The notes below the pieces were generated by a model. It ran no database searches. It saw nothing but the letters and a program-made list of their open reading frames with translations, and was not told the origin of the DNA. Shown one piece after another: positions 1-10,451 of a DNA stretch of 64,000 nucleotides (within the stretch, counting starts at the first letter, position 1; the number at the start of each line of letters is the position of its first letter). Source of the DNA: Stenocarpella maydis (Eukaryota; Ascomycota; Sordariomycetes; Diaporthales; Diaporthaceae); assembly GCA_002270565.1 (NCBI GenBank), contig NQMI01000133.1, positions 62,001-126,000 on the forward strand, given 5' to 3'. The translations under genes were made by a program, and so were the position numbers.

Positions 1-1667
1 GGCTGCGATTTCCTGCTCTTCGGCTACGGTACGGCTCTGAAGGCTTCTGCGAAAGCTACCAGGAATTCCTGCTGACTTTCATTCCAGATCAGGGTGTCAT
101 GGGTGGTATCTTGACCCTGCCCGTCTTCCTCGAGCAGTTCCCCGAGATCAACCCGGCTGCAGGCCCGGACTCTGCCACCCGCGCCACTCACCAGGGCATT
201 GCTGTTGCCTCTTACAACCTGGGATGTTTTCTCGGCGCCATCATCACCATCTTCATCAGCAACCCCCTCGGCCGCAAGAAAATGATCATGCTGGGGACTG
301 CCATCATGACCGTTGGCGCCATCCTGCAGACTTCGGCATTTACCCTCGACCACTTTATCATCGGCAGGATCATCACGGGCATTGGCAACGGCGGCAACAC
401 GTCCACCGTCCCCACCTGGCAGTCCGAGACCTCCCACGCCCACAAGCGCGGGAAGCTGGTCATGGTCGAGGGCGCGCTTATAACCTGCGGCGTCATGCTG
501 TCGTACTGGATCGACCTAGGCCTGTCCTTTGCCCCCGGCTCCGTCGCCTGGCGCTTCCCGCTGGCCTTCCAGCTCGTCTTCTGCATCTTCATCCTCGCCT
601 TCATCTGGGCCCTGCCCGAGTCGCCCCGCTGGCTCATCCTCAAGGGCCGCGAGGACGAGGCCCGCGAGGTCCTTGCCGCCCTCAACGACCTCGACGTCAA
701 CGACAGGGTGATCCACAGCGAGTTCAACGAGATCAAGGACACGGTCCTCGAGATGTCAAAGGGCACCTTTTCCGACCTCTTCACCATGGACAAGAACCGC
801 AACCTCCACCGCACCCTGCTCGCCTACATCAACCAGGTGTTCCAGCAGATCTCGGGCATAAACCTAATCACCTACTACGCCGCGGTAATCTACTCCAATC
901 TAGGCATGTCCGACTTCATGTCCCGCCTGCTCGCCGCGCTCAACGGAACGGAATACTTCCTCGCCTCGTGGCCCGCCGTCTTCCTCGTCGAGCGCGTGGG
1001 GCGTCGCAAGCTCATGCTCTTCGGCGCCGCGGGCCAGGCCGCCACAATGGCAATCCTGGCGGGCGTCAACTCCGAGGCGGAGAAGGGCAGCACGGGAGCC
1101 GGGATCGCGGGCATCGTCTTCCTCTTCGTCTTCAACACCTTCTTCGCCGTCGGCTGGCTCGGCATGACCTGGCTGTACCCGGCCGAGATCGTCCCCCTGC
1201 GCATCCGTGCCCCGGCCAACGCGCTCTCGACGTCCGCCAACTGGATCTTTAACTTCATGGTTGTCATGATCACCCCCGTGGCGTTTGATACCATCGGCTA
1301 CCAGACTTACATCATCTTCGCCGTGATTAATGCCTTCATGGTGCCCTCGGTGTACTTCTTCTACCCGGAGACGGCGTACCGCAGCCTCGAGGAGATGGAC
1401 AGTATCTTCCACAAGGTCTCGCCCGGGATCAAGGGCCTGTTTGAGGTTGTCCACCAGGCCAAGGTCGAGCCGAGGCGGTATGGCAAGAATGGGGAGCTGC
1501 TGGTTGATTACTCGGATACCGAGGAGGGCCGTGCGCATGGGCATGGTGTGCGGCGGGGGAGTGGGGAGGAGAAGGGGGTTGCGGATGGTCTTGGGGATAA
1601 TGGGTCGTCGTCGCTGGGGGGCGGGGATGGCGTGCTGGTGCAGCATGACGAGGAGAAGCAGGTTTAA
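1..1667 (+). CDS. MFS sugar transporter (5' truncated by window edge)
   Basis: Sugar-porter family permease of the plasma membrane; the exact substrate (hexose, lactose, quinate or similar) cannot be read. The window opens inside the first transmembrane segment. Exon 1..28 ends with the codons for FLLFGY, an intron of 59 nt (29..87, GT-AG, internal CTGAC) follows, and exon 88..1667 restores the family motif GYDQGVMGG. Further sugar-porter signatures are NPLGRKK, PESPRWLILKGRE in the central loop, QQISGINLITYY, VERVGRRKLM and PETAYRSLEEMD after the last helix. The final ~75 residues are a hydrophilic Gly/Ser-rich cytoplasmic tail. The N-terminus lies outside the window, so length cannot be judged. 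Family assignment is firm; substrate is open. Confidence 0.95.
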   Translation, partial: LRFPALRLRYGSEGFCESYQEFLLTFIPDQGVMGGILTLPVFLEQFPEINPAAGPDSATRATHQGIAVASYNLGCFLGAIITIFISNPLGRKKMIMLGTAIMTVGAILQTSAFTLDHFIIGRIITGIGNGGNTSTVPTWQSETSHAHKRGKLVMVEGALITCGVMLSYWIDLGLSFAPGSVAWRFPLAFQLVFCIFILAFIWALPESPRWLILKGREDEAREVLAALNDLDVNDRVIHSEFNEIKDTVLEMSKGTFSDLFTMDKNRNLHRTLLAYINQVFQQISGINLITYYAAVIYSNLGMSDFMSRLLAALNGTEYFLASWPAVFLVERVGRRKLMLFGAAGQAATMAILAGVNSEAEKGSTGAGIAGIVFLFVFNTFFAVGWLGMTWLYPAEIVPLRIRAPANALSTSANWIFNFMVVMITPVAFDTIGYQTYIIFAVINAFMVPSVYFFYPETAYRSLEEMDSIFHKVSPGIKGLFEVVHQAKVEPRRYGKNGELLVDYSDTEEGRAHGHGVRRGSGEEKGVADGLGDNGSSSLGGGDGVLVQHDEEKQV

Positions 1668-2050
1668 GTTGCGCTGGTGTGGTGATTCATGTGTTGGCGA
1701 GAGTGCGTGTGTGTCGCTCAGTGAGAGAGAGAGAGACCTCTCGTGGTCAAACGGCAGATACCCTGATCTTGGTGGATACAGATCGAAGTGATAGAGCCTG
1801 CGATGGCTTTGTAAAGAGTATAATTTATTACTCGGTTAAGGGGATTCAAAACCAAGCCCGTTCCTGTGTGACGCTGGAACTTGCTTGAAATTACTGCATC
1901 ATGATATACAATTGTTCAGTATTTGAACAGAGCTGATTTGCTTCACAACTAAAGTGGCTTTAACGACATAACTGGTTTTGTCTGCTGTCGTGGCATTTTC
2001 GAAACAGTCACACCAAGCCAGCCATATCTAGTGACGGGGAACCAGAGGCA
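1668..2050. other. Intergenic, 383 bp
   Basis: Probable 3' UTR of the transporter followed by the promoter of the next gene. It includes a short GA-rich run near 1724-1735 and AT-rich sequence. I see no further gene or RNA. Confidence 0.5.
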
Positions 2051-2845
2051 ATGAGAATCGGGATGAACGACTGGGTGGTTGAAGAAACAATCCCCACCAC
2101 AAATTGGTACGCATCAAACGTCGCTCATGAAAGGAATTGGCGGCCGATCAGACCTACGTGGTATGAGAAGCGTGATACGATCTACAAGGACTTCTCTAGG
2201 CCTTTACCTCAGGGCTGGTCTCGCCTGACACTTGACCCTGAGGCACGCGACCTTGATGGCCGGGCGAACAAAAGGCCATTCTTGTTCCCTCATGGATGTG
2301 GAACGGCAGTTTTTGAGCATGAAAAGCTGCCAGGCCCCCAATGGTATTATTACCCATTTCCAGTAACGGATTTCGCGAATGTAACTCCAGACATGCCCCA
2401 GCAGACTCAATATCTCTTCTGCAAGACGCAAGGCACGCGGCTGTTCGCGTCTAGATATTGTATTCCATGGGGAAAAAACATATTGCGGCTGCATTTGGCT
2501 CCACACGGTGATAAACTAGGTGAGCTCCAGGCAGACAATCATGCGCTAGTGGAGGGCCTTTTTCCTCCTGGGGAAGCCGGCCTCGATACGCCTGGCTTAG
2601 ACTCATTTATCGGCTCTTTCATTGAAGTTGTTAAACTCTATCAGACATTCATGCGTCGACTTGAGAAGAACAAAGGCAACACTCCGGGTGGGCCATGGGC
2701 TGGCAATGTCATAACCGATTTTAGGTATGCAATCCTTTGGATCGAATGGCAGGAGGGAATTGCTTACAGAAAGGGTTTTGGCCATGTGGATAAAGCAAGT
2801 TGGGAGATTTCAAAACCGAAATATATTGATTTAGTTCTAGGATAA
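2051..2845 (+). CDS. Hypothetical protein, 264 aa, single exon
   Basis: I do not recognise this protein. It is an uninterrupted frame from ATG to TAA with no signal peptide or membrane segment. It is rich in Trp, Tyr and Pro: the first 60 residues contain several Trp (WVVEE, NWY, NWRPIRPTWYEKR), and there is a WYYYPFPVTDF stretch near residue 97. A second in-frame Met at residue 5 is an alternative start. Base composition is more AT-rich than the transporter upstream, and the flanks are AT-rich with a cupin remnant just downstream, so the gene may be lineage-specific or acquired; that is inference. Uniform codon use and absence of stops over 795 nt support that it is real. Confidence 0.6.
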   Translation: MRIGMNDWVVEETIPTTNWYASNVAHERNWRPIRPTWYEKRDTIYKDFSRPLPQGWSRLTLDPEARDLDGRANKRPFLFPHGCGTAVFEHEKLPGPQWYYYPFPVTDFANVTPDMPQQTQYLFCKTQGTRLFASRYCIPWGKNILRLHLAPHGDKLGELQADNHALVEGLFPPGEAGLDTPGLDSFIGSFIEVVKLYQTFMRRLEKNKGNTPGGPWAGNVITDFRYAILWIEWQEGIAYRKGFGHVDKASWEISKPKYIDLVLG

Positions 2846-2959
2846 ATACTTAAGTATCCTTAGTGGGGATATCGTTATTTGCATTCATCGGCCGGATTTA
2901 TCAACTGAGACCGCAGGAAGCATTCAACAGGTGGGGAATTTCATCTATTATTTAGGAAA

Positions 2960-3225
2960 TTAAGCACTCGCCACCTTCTCCCTGCTATCATTCTCGGAAA
3001 AAGTATAATAGCAACCCGGCATCTCCACGAAGCCCTCGCCAACGCCGTATACCTTCGGCGGGTTCCCGTTCATCCCGCTCAGGATGCAACCCTCGGTCAC
3101 GCGAACCACGACGGTAGCGCCTGAGTGTCGGTGGGGAGGGGTGAAGCCGCCCGTCAGGAAGGCTACCTCGAGGCCGACGATGGATTTACCATGGGCGTTG
3201 GGGAGGGGGTGGTCGTAAGGAGTTT
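2960..3225 (-). pseudogene. Cupin-domain protein remnant
   Basis: On the minus strand about 88 codons are open from an upstream stop (TAA near 3226) to a TAA at 2960-2962. They read as the core of a small cupin protein: PYDHPLPNAHGKSIVGLEV, then GGFTPPHRHSGATVVVRVTEG with the metal-binding PPHRH element, then GVGEGFVEMPG. No start codon precedes it in frame: a TAA comes first and AT-rich sequence follows. The expected C-terminal strands after FSENDSREKVASA are missing. I read it as a decayed copy. It could instead be an internal exon of an unrecognised gene, but no convincing flanking exons are visible. Confidence 0.6.
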
Positions 3226-3990
3226 AACTATTTCGCGAGGTCGGAAGCCAAAGAGGACATTTAAATGTTTATTTAATTTATGTATTGGTCTAGGGACATA
3301 TCTGGTACCCCACTCACTGGGCCTTAGTATTTTTGGCATCCATGGTGGTTATTCCGAATGTTTTCTTTTGCCTAGGTGGCTTTCGGAGTTGGTTGTGGAA
3401 TAAGCTACGGTCGTTTTGAGGGAACGGTTGGAGGAACAAGTGGCACACTCTTTGGAATTATTAGATATGGCGCAGGAATAGGGAGTGAAAAGAACACGAG
3501 ATAAAACAAAATCAATTAATATTTCTTTCCTGCTGCTTGATTTCTTCATATCGGACGGCGGACAACTACGCTGGCTCCGAGTCTGCGAAGGCTGAACGAG
3601 GCGACAGCGGATGCCCAGCCTCGGGCGGGTATCCGGGTAATCGGTCCCTCGTCGGCGTCTGCCCTGATACAATCGAAGAGCCTACCACTTCATTCTAGTA
3701 GATGGTCTCACCTGGGAAGCTGTTTCCAAAAAGATCCCGTCCGCACGGAGTTCCGCCCTCCAAATGTAAGCTGATTCACGAAGCGTACCATACTTCCCAT
3801 CGAGACCTGGTCAACGGATTCCCGAGCCCGGCGCTCGCGAATAGCGGAAGACAGCTGGCATTTATAATACCCACTAGGTGGTTACGGACCACATATGCCT
3901 GGCCACCTACCGCAGTACAGTCGTCATCTTCCCATACGATATCACATATCTCATAGGGCTAGTGCAGCAGCATTCACTAAATTGTCCACA
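3226..3990. other. Intergenic, 765 bp, AT-rich in its first part
   Basis: Contains AT-rich sequence around 3230-3400 next to the cupin remnant, then the likely promoter of the MDR oxidoreductase. The small open frames here lack coding character. Confidence 0.4.
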
Positions 3991-4938
3991 ATGAAGGCCA
4001 TTCAGGTTATTGGGAACGCCTCATCACATAGCATTATTGTCAACTACTCCATGACAGAACCTGCGCTTCGAGGGAAAGCAATACTCGTCAGGGTCCATGC
4101 TGCCGGGATCACAGGAGATGAGGTCCTCTGGCCAGAGCTCTACAACACCGCTACCCGGGTTCCTGGCCATGAGATATCAGGTACTGTCTCTGCCACCGGT
4201 CCCAATTACCACGGACCTCTGAGAGTGGGCCAAGGAGTTTTTGCCATGATTGCGGCGGACCGCGGGGAGGGGCAGGCCGAATACGCCATCTGTCTCGCTG
4301 ACGAGGTCGCCCCGAAGCCAGCTTCCTTGTCTCACGAGGAGGCCGCAGCACTGCCGATCCCATTTCTGACCGCCTGGGAGGCAGTCGTAGACCATGGCCA
4401 CGCCAGGTCCGGTATGGAACTGCTCATTACAGGGGCGTCCGGCGCCGTTGGTTCCATGGCCGTGCAGCTTGCCGCAAACCTGACAGGGTGTCGTGTAACT
4501 GCGCTGGCCTCGTCTCGAAACCACGACAGCCTCAAGAGGCTTGGAGCGAGCGAAGTGGCCGATTATCACGAACCTGGCTGGGAGAAGCAGATAACAGCCG
4601 TAGACCTGGTCTTCGATACGGTGGGTGGAGAGATTCTGGACAAGACTTGGTCGGCCGTCAGGAAAGACGGGGCAATCATCACAGTGGGTGATCCGCCACC
4701 ACCATGGGCATTTGGACGATGTGAGGCTGCTGAGTCTACCGGCCTCCCTGGCGTGCGTTATGAGCACTTTATTGTGTCTCCTAGTTCTGAGAGGCTGGCT
4801 AAGCTGTCGGGGATGCTTGGTGATGGCATACTGGAAGCCTTAGCGGTAAGGTCATTTCCGATTGAGGAGGCGGAACAGGCATGGGCACACGCTCGAATGA
4901 GAAATCGTGGACTGAAGGTTGTAGTGAGTTTGGTCTAG
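3991..4938 (+). CDS. Zinc-independent MDR oxidoreductase (quinone-reductase-like), 315 aa
   Basis: Medium-chain dehydrogenase/reductase, probably reducing a quinone or enone with NADPH; the substrate is not deducible. The start is placed at MKAIQVIG, a typical N-terminus for the family; an upstream in-frame Met (3895) would add a non-family leader. The GroES-like part has VRVHAAGITGDEV and PGHEISGTV. The structural-zinc cysteines of true alcohol dehydrogenases are absent, which points to the quinone-oxidoreductase branch. The Rossmann motif GASGAVGSMAVQLA lies near residue 150, followed by GGEILDKTW and a typical C-terminus FPIEEAEQAW. It is single-exon and convergent with the Zn2Cys6 regulator, 134 bp apart. 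It may belong to the redox gene group of 4-13 kb. Confidence 0.9.
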   Translation: MKAIQVIGNASSHSIIVNYSMTEPALRGKAILVRVHAAGITGDEVLWPELYNTATRVPGHEISGTVSATGPNYHGPLRVGQGVFAMIAADRGEGQAEYAICLADEVAPKPASLSHEEAAALPIPFLTAWEAVVDHGHARSGMELLITGASGAVGSMAVQLAANLTGCRVTALASSRNHDSLKRLGASEVADYHEPGWEKQITAVDLVFDTVGGEILDKTWSAVRKDGAIITVGDPPPPWAFGRCEAAESTGLPGVRYEHFIVSPSSERLAKLSGMLGDGILEALAVRSFPIEEAEQAWAHARMRNRGLKVVVSLV

Positions 4939-5072
4939 CTGCACACTCACAAATGAGGGTATTCCCTACATGGGTCATGAATGGACCCATTCAATGTTTG
5001 TTTTGTTAATGATCAGGTAAAATTTATTGAGCGCTTTACATGCTGTGGCCCGCTCGAAATGAACGGCGTAGA

Positions 5073-7081
5073 TTATAGCCCGTCTCTCACCCATTGTTCG
5101 AGGTCTGGGCCTAGGTCGCTGAGGTTATACCATCCACAAACGTCTTCCATCGCGCCCAACGAGCTGAAAACACTACTTTCCATACCAGCGACTTCTGCAT
5201 CAGATTCTAGACTACCGCGACCTTCACCACCCGAAAGGCTAGGCACACCAAGCGAACCAGGCATGCTGCTAGTGCTAGTGGCTCTAGAGTTACCCAGCCC
5301 CAGCACATGGCGAGCAATGGTTTTTATCTCCTGCACGTTGCCCGCGGTCCTCGGCCACAGTTCGCCCAGGTCCCTGAGGCAGCCAATAGTCATCCGAATC
5401 TGATCTCTTGCGACGGCCAGTTTCTTACCGCTCAGCTGGAAAGCACAGGCTGATAGCAGCGCCAGCGTCCCTTCGCTGACCATGCACGTGACAAATGGGC
5501 TGTGGTGAAATGGTCGAACCGGCAGCGCCAAGAGCCGTATTTGCCCCTCGACAGACCGCAGCACTCGGATGGTATGTACATTGACAAGATCCGTTACGGG
5601 ATTATCCGCCGGCGGATCTCTAGCGCAGCTTGAGACGTCCTCTACTGGGTTGAACTTGAGGTCAGACAAAGGCCTGTGCAAGCCGATTGTGGCTCTGGAC
5701 ATGCTGTCAACATACATCTCTATGGCCTCCACTCAGATGACGCATCGCTTAGAAGGATAAGATCTGGGTTTGGTCTTACACGTGAATAACAAGGCTCGCC
5801 TGAAACATAAGCTCGTCTATTTCACCGCTCTGCGCCATAATCTGCTTGCGGTCTTTGGGTAATAGCAGAGACCATCCATCGATTATGGAGTCGGCGGATT
5901 GTATCATTTCCGCCGAATCATCCTTGGCCGCAATCTTGGGTGAGATAGATATAGCTAATGCAGCACACCGGACGGCACTAATCAAGTATGCGAACGAAGA
6001 GAATGAGGTTCCTTCTGCGGCAAATTCTCGACAGTCAAACTCTGCAAGGCTTTTCGGGACTGGGATTTGCTGAGGGCAAATCAGCTTCATAATCAGGTGT
6101 GACAGGACCAAAATAGATGGCGATACGGACCTCCAATTCATATTCCCGCTCCTCGCAGGGAAGGTCGACAGTTGCCTCGATATCGACCACGGCGAAGTTC
6201 ATTGTTCCTAGGGTCCCTGCGAAATATGCGTCGACAATGTACAGCATCCACCACGTCCTTCTCCAGGATTCTGTTAATACGGGGTCTCCGGCACCATAGT
6301 CGCTTGCAAATTCTTGACAGAACATCTTCAGGTCGATGGCGAGCTTGACCGCAGTTCGTATCTCCCGATTGGCTTCAGCCTTATGATTGTGCCAGAACAG
6401 GACAATGGAGTACAACAGACGGCACTGAACCGCTACTGGATCCGTTGGCGATGTTTGCAGAATGCATGCCTCCGCGGAGTCCTTCAACTTGGAACACAAT
6501 TCTTTGGCGGTGTATATATGCCCAACCAGGCGCATAACAGCGACGAGAGGTGCAAAGTCAAATCGATCGATTGAATTCCTGTATAGTCGTATCAAGCTCT
6601 TCTGGGGCAAGACGAACGGGTGGAATCTGTGGAAGTTGCTGTAATATGAGGTGACCAGAGCATCTGAATCAATGTCCTCGGTATGCGCTTGAGGCCCTGA
6701 AGAAGATTCCGAGATGGAGGATCCGTTGCCATTACTGCTCCCACTTGTTAGTAGAGCGGCGAGATCGGGGGGCCCGTCTGATGTCGAGCCACGATCCGAC
6801 GGACCCGCGGCTGCTGTCTGCGGGGTTGGGATGCGCGTAGAGTCTGAGGCAGTGATATTGCCTGCTAGAGCAAGTCGTCTACGCCTCTCAGCTAGAGCCG
6901 CCCGATCCAGCCCACCCCGGCGGGACGGGGCGTATTGGCACTGCCTCGCGACCTCGAGGCACCGGTTGCATTGCGGCCGCGTAGCATCGCATCTGAGGTG
7001 GCGTGAGCGGCAGGGGAGACACGCCAAAGAGGAGCGTGTTGCTCCGCGGGATTGCGATGGTGCTGTGGCGTCAGCATTCAT
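5073..7081 (-). CDS. Zn2Cys6 transcription factor, 630 aa
   Basis: Fungal binuclear-cluster regulator. Exons 7081..6131, 6069..5782 and 5726..5073 give an uninterrupted 630-residue frame. Start MNADATAPS precedes a perfect zinc cluster near residues 22-50: ACLPCRSRHLRCDATRPQC then NRC and C, spacing CX2CX6CX6CX2CX6C, followed by a basic linker. A fungal middle homology region includes ESWRRTWWMLYIVDAYFAG. Intron 1 (6070..6130, GTCCGT donor) restores YELE-QIPVPK. Intron 2 (5727..5781) uses GTGTAAG and an unusual GAG acceptor and is less certain. The gene is divergent from the flavoprotein across 464 bp and convergent with the MDR enzyme, so local regulation of these redox genes is plausible, as inference. 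Confidence 0.9.
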
Positions 7082-7545
7082 GGGCTCCGAGCAGAGGGTG
7101 GACTTGAGGGTGGGACAATGCCTCGATAGAGATTCATGCTTAGTTCGCGAGTGAGTGGGAGATCCGGGACGTGCCACTCGGATAGGCTATTCGGGTATCC
7201 GATGTGGTGTCGCGGGTACCCGGTATACTACAGTCAGCGGCCACGCTCTCAGCACAAGGTCATAGTGCATGCACATATTTTACGCGTCACCTATAACATG
7301 GATACATCGAGGCGCATTTCTCGTAGTAGGCGACCCTTTGAGATCCCGGTGCGCCACAAACGAACGTAGACGGTTTTGGACCGCGTCGCCAGGCTATCAG
7401 GACAACAGTAAGCCTAATATGTGTATAAAGGAGATGAATCCAGCATATTTCCTGAGTGTTTGTATACTCCCCGCAGTCAAACAACTCTCAAGAAAGGAAC
7501 AAGACATTTGAACCTACTGTACTATTTCCTAGTCCCCTTCCAATA
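7082..7545. promoter_or_regulatory. Divergent promoter region between regulator and flavoprotein
   Basis: 464 bp separate the two divergent start codons. A TATAAA element lies at 7424-7429, about 117 bp before the flavoprotein ATG. The palindrome-like CGGGTACCCGG near 7212-7221 is a possible site for a CGG-binding Zn2Cys6 factor; this is a by-eye guess. Confidence 0.45.
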
Positions 7546-8805
7546 ATGTCGAGCCAAATTGTCATCATTGGCGCCGGCTTTGCTGGCTTGTGGAGCGCCC
7601 TCGCTGCCAAGCGTCTCATCAACCTCAGGAACCAGGAGGGCAGGGTCAAAATCCTGGTCATCGCTCCTGAACCATATTTGGTCCTCCGTCCAAGGTTATA
7701 TGAAGCCAACGCTGCAGGAATGACACACCACCTCGGCAAACTCTTTGATTCTGCAGGCATCGAGTTCTTTCAGGGAAAGGTCGAGACCATTGACACCAAG
7801 TCGCACACAGTTCAAGCCCGGTCTACAGAAGGTGGCAAACCGTCAACTTCTATCAGCTATGACCGCCTCATCCTAGCAGCCGGGAGCTCGGTCAAACAAC
7901 CTCGTGGTGTTGCTGGGCTGCGCGAGTTCACCTTCGATATCGACGCTCTAGACTCGGCCACTAGACTTGAAAAACATCTCAACAGCCTATCATCACTCCC
8001 AGAAAACCCTGCTCGCGACACAATCGTGGTTTGCGGGGCTGGATTCACAGGCATTGAGCTCGCGGCTGAATTGCCAAAGCGACTTCGTGGCCGCATTTCC
8101 AACCCTCGCATCATCATGATCGAAAGTGCGGATGAGCTTGGTCCCGGGCTCGGACCAGGCCCTCGGCCCGTCATCGCCCAGGCCATGAAGGAACTAAAGG
8201 TAGAAGTCAGGACAGGCACTGCGGTATCATCCGTTGATGCCGGAGGCATCACGCTCTCGTCCGGCGAGCACATCAAAGCCAAGACTACAATCTGGACGGC
8301 AGGCGTGGTTGCAACACCTCTGACCCAGCAAATTGATGGGCCCAAGGACTCTACATCTCGCCTTCTTGTCGACCAGTACCTCCGCGCGGTATCAACAGAC
8401 CATGTATACGGTACCGGTGACGCGGCTCAGGCCCTCGCAGACGGGGCCGGCCATCACGCACTGATGTCGTGCCAGCATGCTCTCCAGCTCGGCCGTGTCT
8501 CTGGCCACAATGCCGCGGCAGAGCTTCTTGGCGAGCCTATGGTGGAGTACTCCCAGGCCGCCTACGTCTGCTGTCTTGACCTTGGTACGTGGGGCGCGGT
8601 GATTGGGCGAGGGTGGGAAAGGGAGGTGAGCTTTACTGGGGATCCAGCCAAAAAGGTCAAAGAGCATATCAACAGGAAGTTGATATACCCCCCTGAAAGT
8701 GCCATTGAGGCTCTTAACTTGGCAAATCCTGTCGGGCCTGATTCAGATGAATTGTTGGAGCACGTATTTGAAGTTGTGGGACAGTCCACCGGATTAGAGG
8801 GGTAG
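7546..8805 (+). CDS. NADH dehydrogenase-like FAD oxidoreductase, 419 aa
   Basis: Pyridine-nucleotide-disulphide oxidoreductase family, closest in layout to type II NADH dehydrogenases and AIF/AMID-like proteins. The start at MSSQIVIIGAGF places the FAD-binding GXGXXG motif (GAGFAGLWSA) within 10 residues of the N-terminus; the longer frame upstream (from 7456) would add 30 unlikely residues. A second dinucleotide motif, VVCGAGFTGIELAAEL, binds NAD(P)H, and VYGTGDAAQ is the C-terminal FAD motif. There is no redox-active CXXXXC disulphide and no obvious membrane segment or mitochondrial leader. Single exon. It likely oxidises NAD(P)H with a quinone or other acceptor. Divergent from the Zn2Cys6 regulator, its best candidate controller. 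Confidence 0.9.
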   Translation: MSSQIVIIGAGFAGLWSALAAKRLINLRNQEGRVKILVIAPEPYLVLRPRLYEANAAGMTHHLGKLFDSAGIEFFQGKVETIDTKSHTVQARSTEGGKPSTSISYDRLILAAGSSVKQPRGVAGLREFTFDIDALDSATRLEKHLNSLSSLPENPARDTIVVCGAGFTGIELAAELPKRLRGRISNPRIIMIESADELGPGLGPGPRPVIAQAMKELKVEVRTGTAVSSVDAGGITLSSGEHIKAKTTIWTAGVVATPLTQQIDGPKDSTSRLLVDQYLRAVSTDHVYGTGDAAQALADGAGHHALMSCQHALQLGRVSGHNAAAELLGEPMVEYSQAAYVCCLDLGTWGAVIGRGWEREVSFTGDPAKKVKEHINRKLIYPPESAIEALNLANPVGPDSDELLEHVFEVVGQSTGLEG

Positions 8806-9476
8806 ACAGCACTTGTCAAGAGCAGCAGCTCCGTGATCGACAACTTCTCCGCTTTCTGTTGAGACATTCTGGAAAATCGCTAGACCAGGTAGTCATTGAA
8901 AAGCCGCTAAACAATACATAGAGCAGTATCTCACAATCCGGAACGCAACAATGATTCAACACTATATGAGGATTTCAGCTGATGGCAGCTTCGGTGAACA
9001 GATCTTTTCCTGGCCTTAGACAGGCGACCGCGTGGGGAGGTTGGGAGAAAGCTTCTTGGTCTCGCCATGCTTTCAACTTAGCGTATCGTCAAGTCAGGTA
9101 CATCATCGAAGTACGTTTCATCTTGAAAACCCTTTTCCTATGATTGGTCAATTTTGAATGTTTTCAGCTGCGCCAGTTCCTGCTAAGCCCAGGCCGTGAC
9201 GCGGTCCCCTTACGTACCGCTCTCGGCAGAGGCAGTGCTAACACGTGTGATAGATGTGATCGACAACACCACCATGAATCCGGGAGGACTGCTCCAAATA
9301 ACTGTATCCGAGTGAAGTAGGGATAAAATACTTGTAATAGTACTTCCAGGGAGAAATAAAGTAGTTTTCCCCAGATGATCTGTATTTTGAGTCTCATATG
9401 AGCAGACTGTGCGGAACCGACTTTCTTCTTCCAAGGCCAAGTCTTTACTGTATCATACTGGCCGGATCCAATTACT
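8806..9476. other. Intergenic, 671 bp
   Basis: 3' flank of the flavoprotein gene and promoter of the SDR gene. I see no additional gene, repeat or RNA. Confidence 0.5.
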
Positions 9477-10451
9477 ATGAGCGACTCAGATTTCAACCGC
9501 CCCGTGGTAGTCATAACCGGCGCGGCCGGCAGCCTCGGACGAGCCATGACCAAGGAGTTCGCCCTCGAGGGCCGATCTCTGATCCTGTGCGACCTGAAAT
9601 CTGTCGACGCGGCCATGCACTCCGTCAGGAACCTCCTGTCCACCCGCTCCATCACCGCCGTGACGGGCGATATCACACGAGCCGACTTCCCCGCCCAGGT
9701 CAAGGCCGCCCTCGGGGGCCGCAGGATCTCGGCCCTCGTCCACACTGCTGGCGTATCCCCGGCCGTCAAGGACGGCAAGCGCATCTTCGACGTCAACTTC
9801 ACCGCCACGCGCCGCCTGGTCGAGACGCTCGCGACTCAGATGCAGCAGCCGGGGGGCGTCGTGATTCTCGTGGCGTCGATGGGGGGCAAGCTGGCGCAGA
9901 ACTCTGCGGTCGACCTCGCTGTGAAGCGGCACCTCAGTGGGGCGCGGTCGCCAACGCTGTGGGCGTTCAAGCGGTGGCCGTACACGGCGTACTCTGTGTC
10001 CAAGCGCTGTGTGCAGATATACGCCAGGAAGATGGCGCGGCCGCTGGCTCAGCCCTCGGCGACTGGCCCTGGGGGTATTCGCATAGTCACTGTGTCGCCC
10101 GGGGTGATTGATACGGACATGACTCTGCACTACGCGTCCCGGACGAATCTGTCTGCACTTGTTGGGTCCGGCCCCATGGAGCGGATGGGCAGGCCGGAGG
10201 AGGTTGTTCCCGTGATCAAGTTCTTGGCATCAGAAGGCGCGAGCTATATCACTGGTGTCGACGTACTGGTCGATGGCGGGACTGTTGCATCTAGGAAGTG
10301 GGTGTTGAGGAATACGGTCAAGATTGCGATGAAGGAGAGACGCGAGAAGAAAAAGGCGCTGAAGAAGTATGAAAAAGAGGAAAAGCTAAGGAGGATGGAT
10401 ACCAAGGGCAAGATCAAGGGGTATCCGATCTGCAAAGAAATTGATGAATAA
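9477..10451 (+). CDS. Short-chain dehydrogenase/reductase, 324 aa
   Basis: Classical SDR: cofactor motif TGAAGSLGRAMTKE near residue 14, catalytic Ser region VILVASMGG, the active-site YSVSK (Tyr-X3-Lys), VSPGVIDTDM and the C-terminal GVDVLVDGG. The cofactor-specificity aspartate after the second strand (ILCDLKS) suggests NAD(H). After the SDR core, the last ~55 residues are an unusual, strongly basic Lys/Arg/Glu-rich tail (KERREKKKALKKYEKEEK), much longer than a normal SDR ending. There is an insertion between the Ser and Tyr motifs (LAVKRHLSGARSPTLWAFKRW). Single exon; convergent with the GMC oxidoreductase 312 bp away. Oxidoreductase identity is firm, substrate unknown. Confidence 0.92.
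   Translation: MSDSDFNRPVVVITGAAGSLGRAMTKEFALEGRSLILCDLKSVDAAMHSVRNLLSTRSITAVTGDITRADFPAQVKAALGGRRISALVHTAGVSPAVKDGKRIFDVNFTATRRLVETLATQMQQPGGVVILVASMGGKLAQNSAVDLAVKRHLSGARSPTLWAFKRWPYTAYSVSKRCVQIYARKMARPLAQPSATGPGGIRIVTVSPGVIDTDMTLHYASRTNLSALVGSGPMERMGRPEEVVPVIKFLASEGASYITGVDVLVDGGTVASRKWVLRNTVKIAMKERREKKKALKKYEKEEKLRRMDTKGKIKGYPICKEIDE

Noticed and set aside
224..1252. 342-codon plus-strand frame inside the sugar transporter
   Set aside because: It overlaps the transporter in another frame and has His/Arg/Pro-rich composition typical of a shadow of GC-rich coding DNA.
9398..10130. Long overlapping frames on both strands within the SDR gene
   Set aside because: The SDR frame carries all family motifs; the others are Arg/His/Pro-rich shadows.
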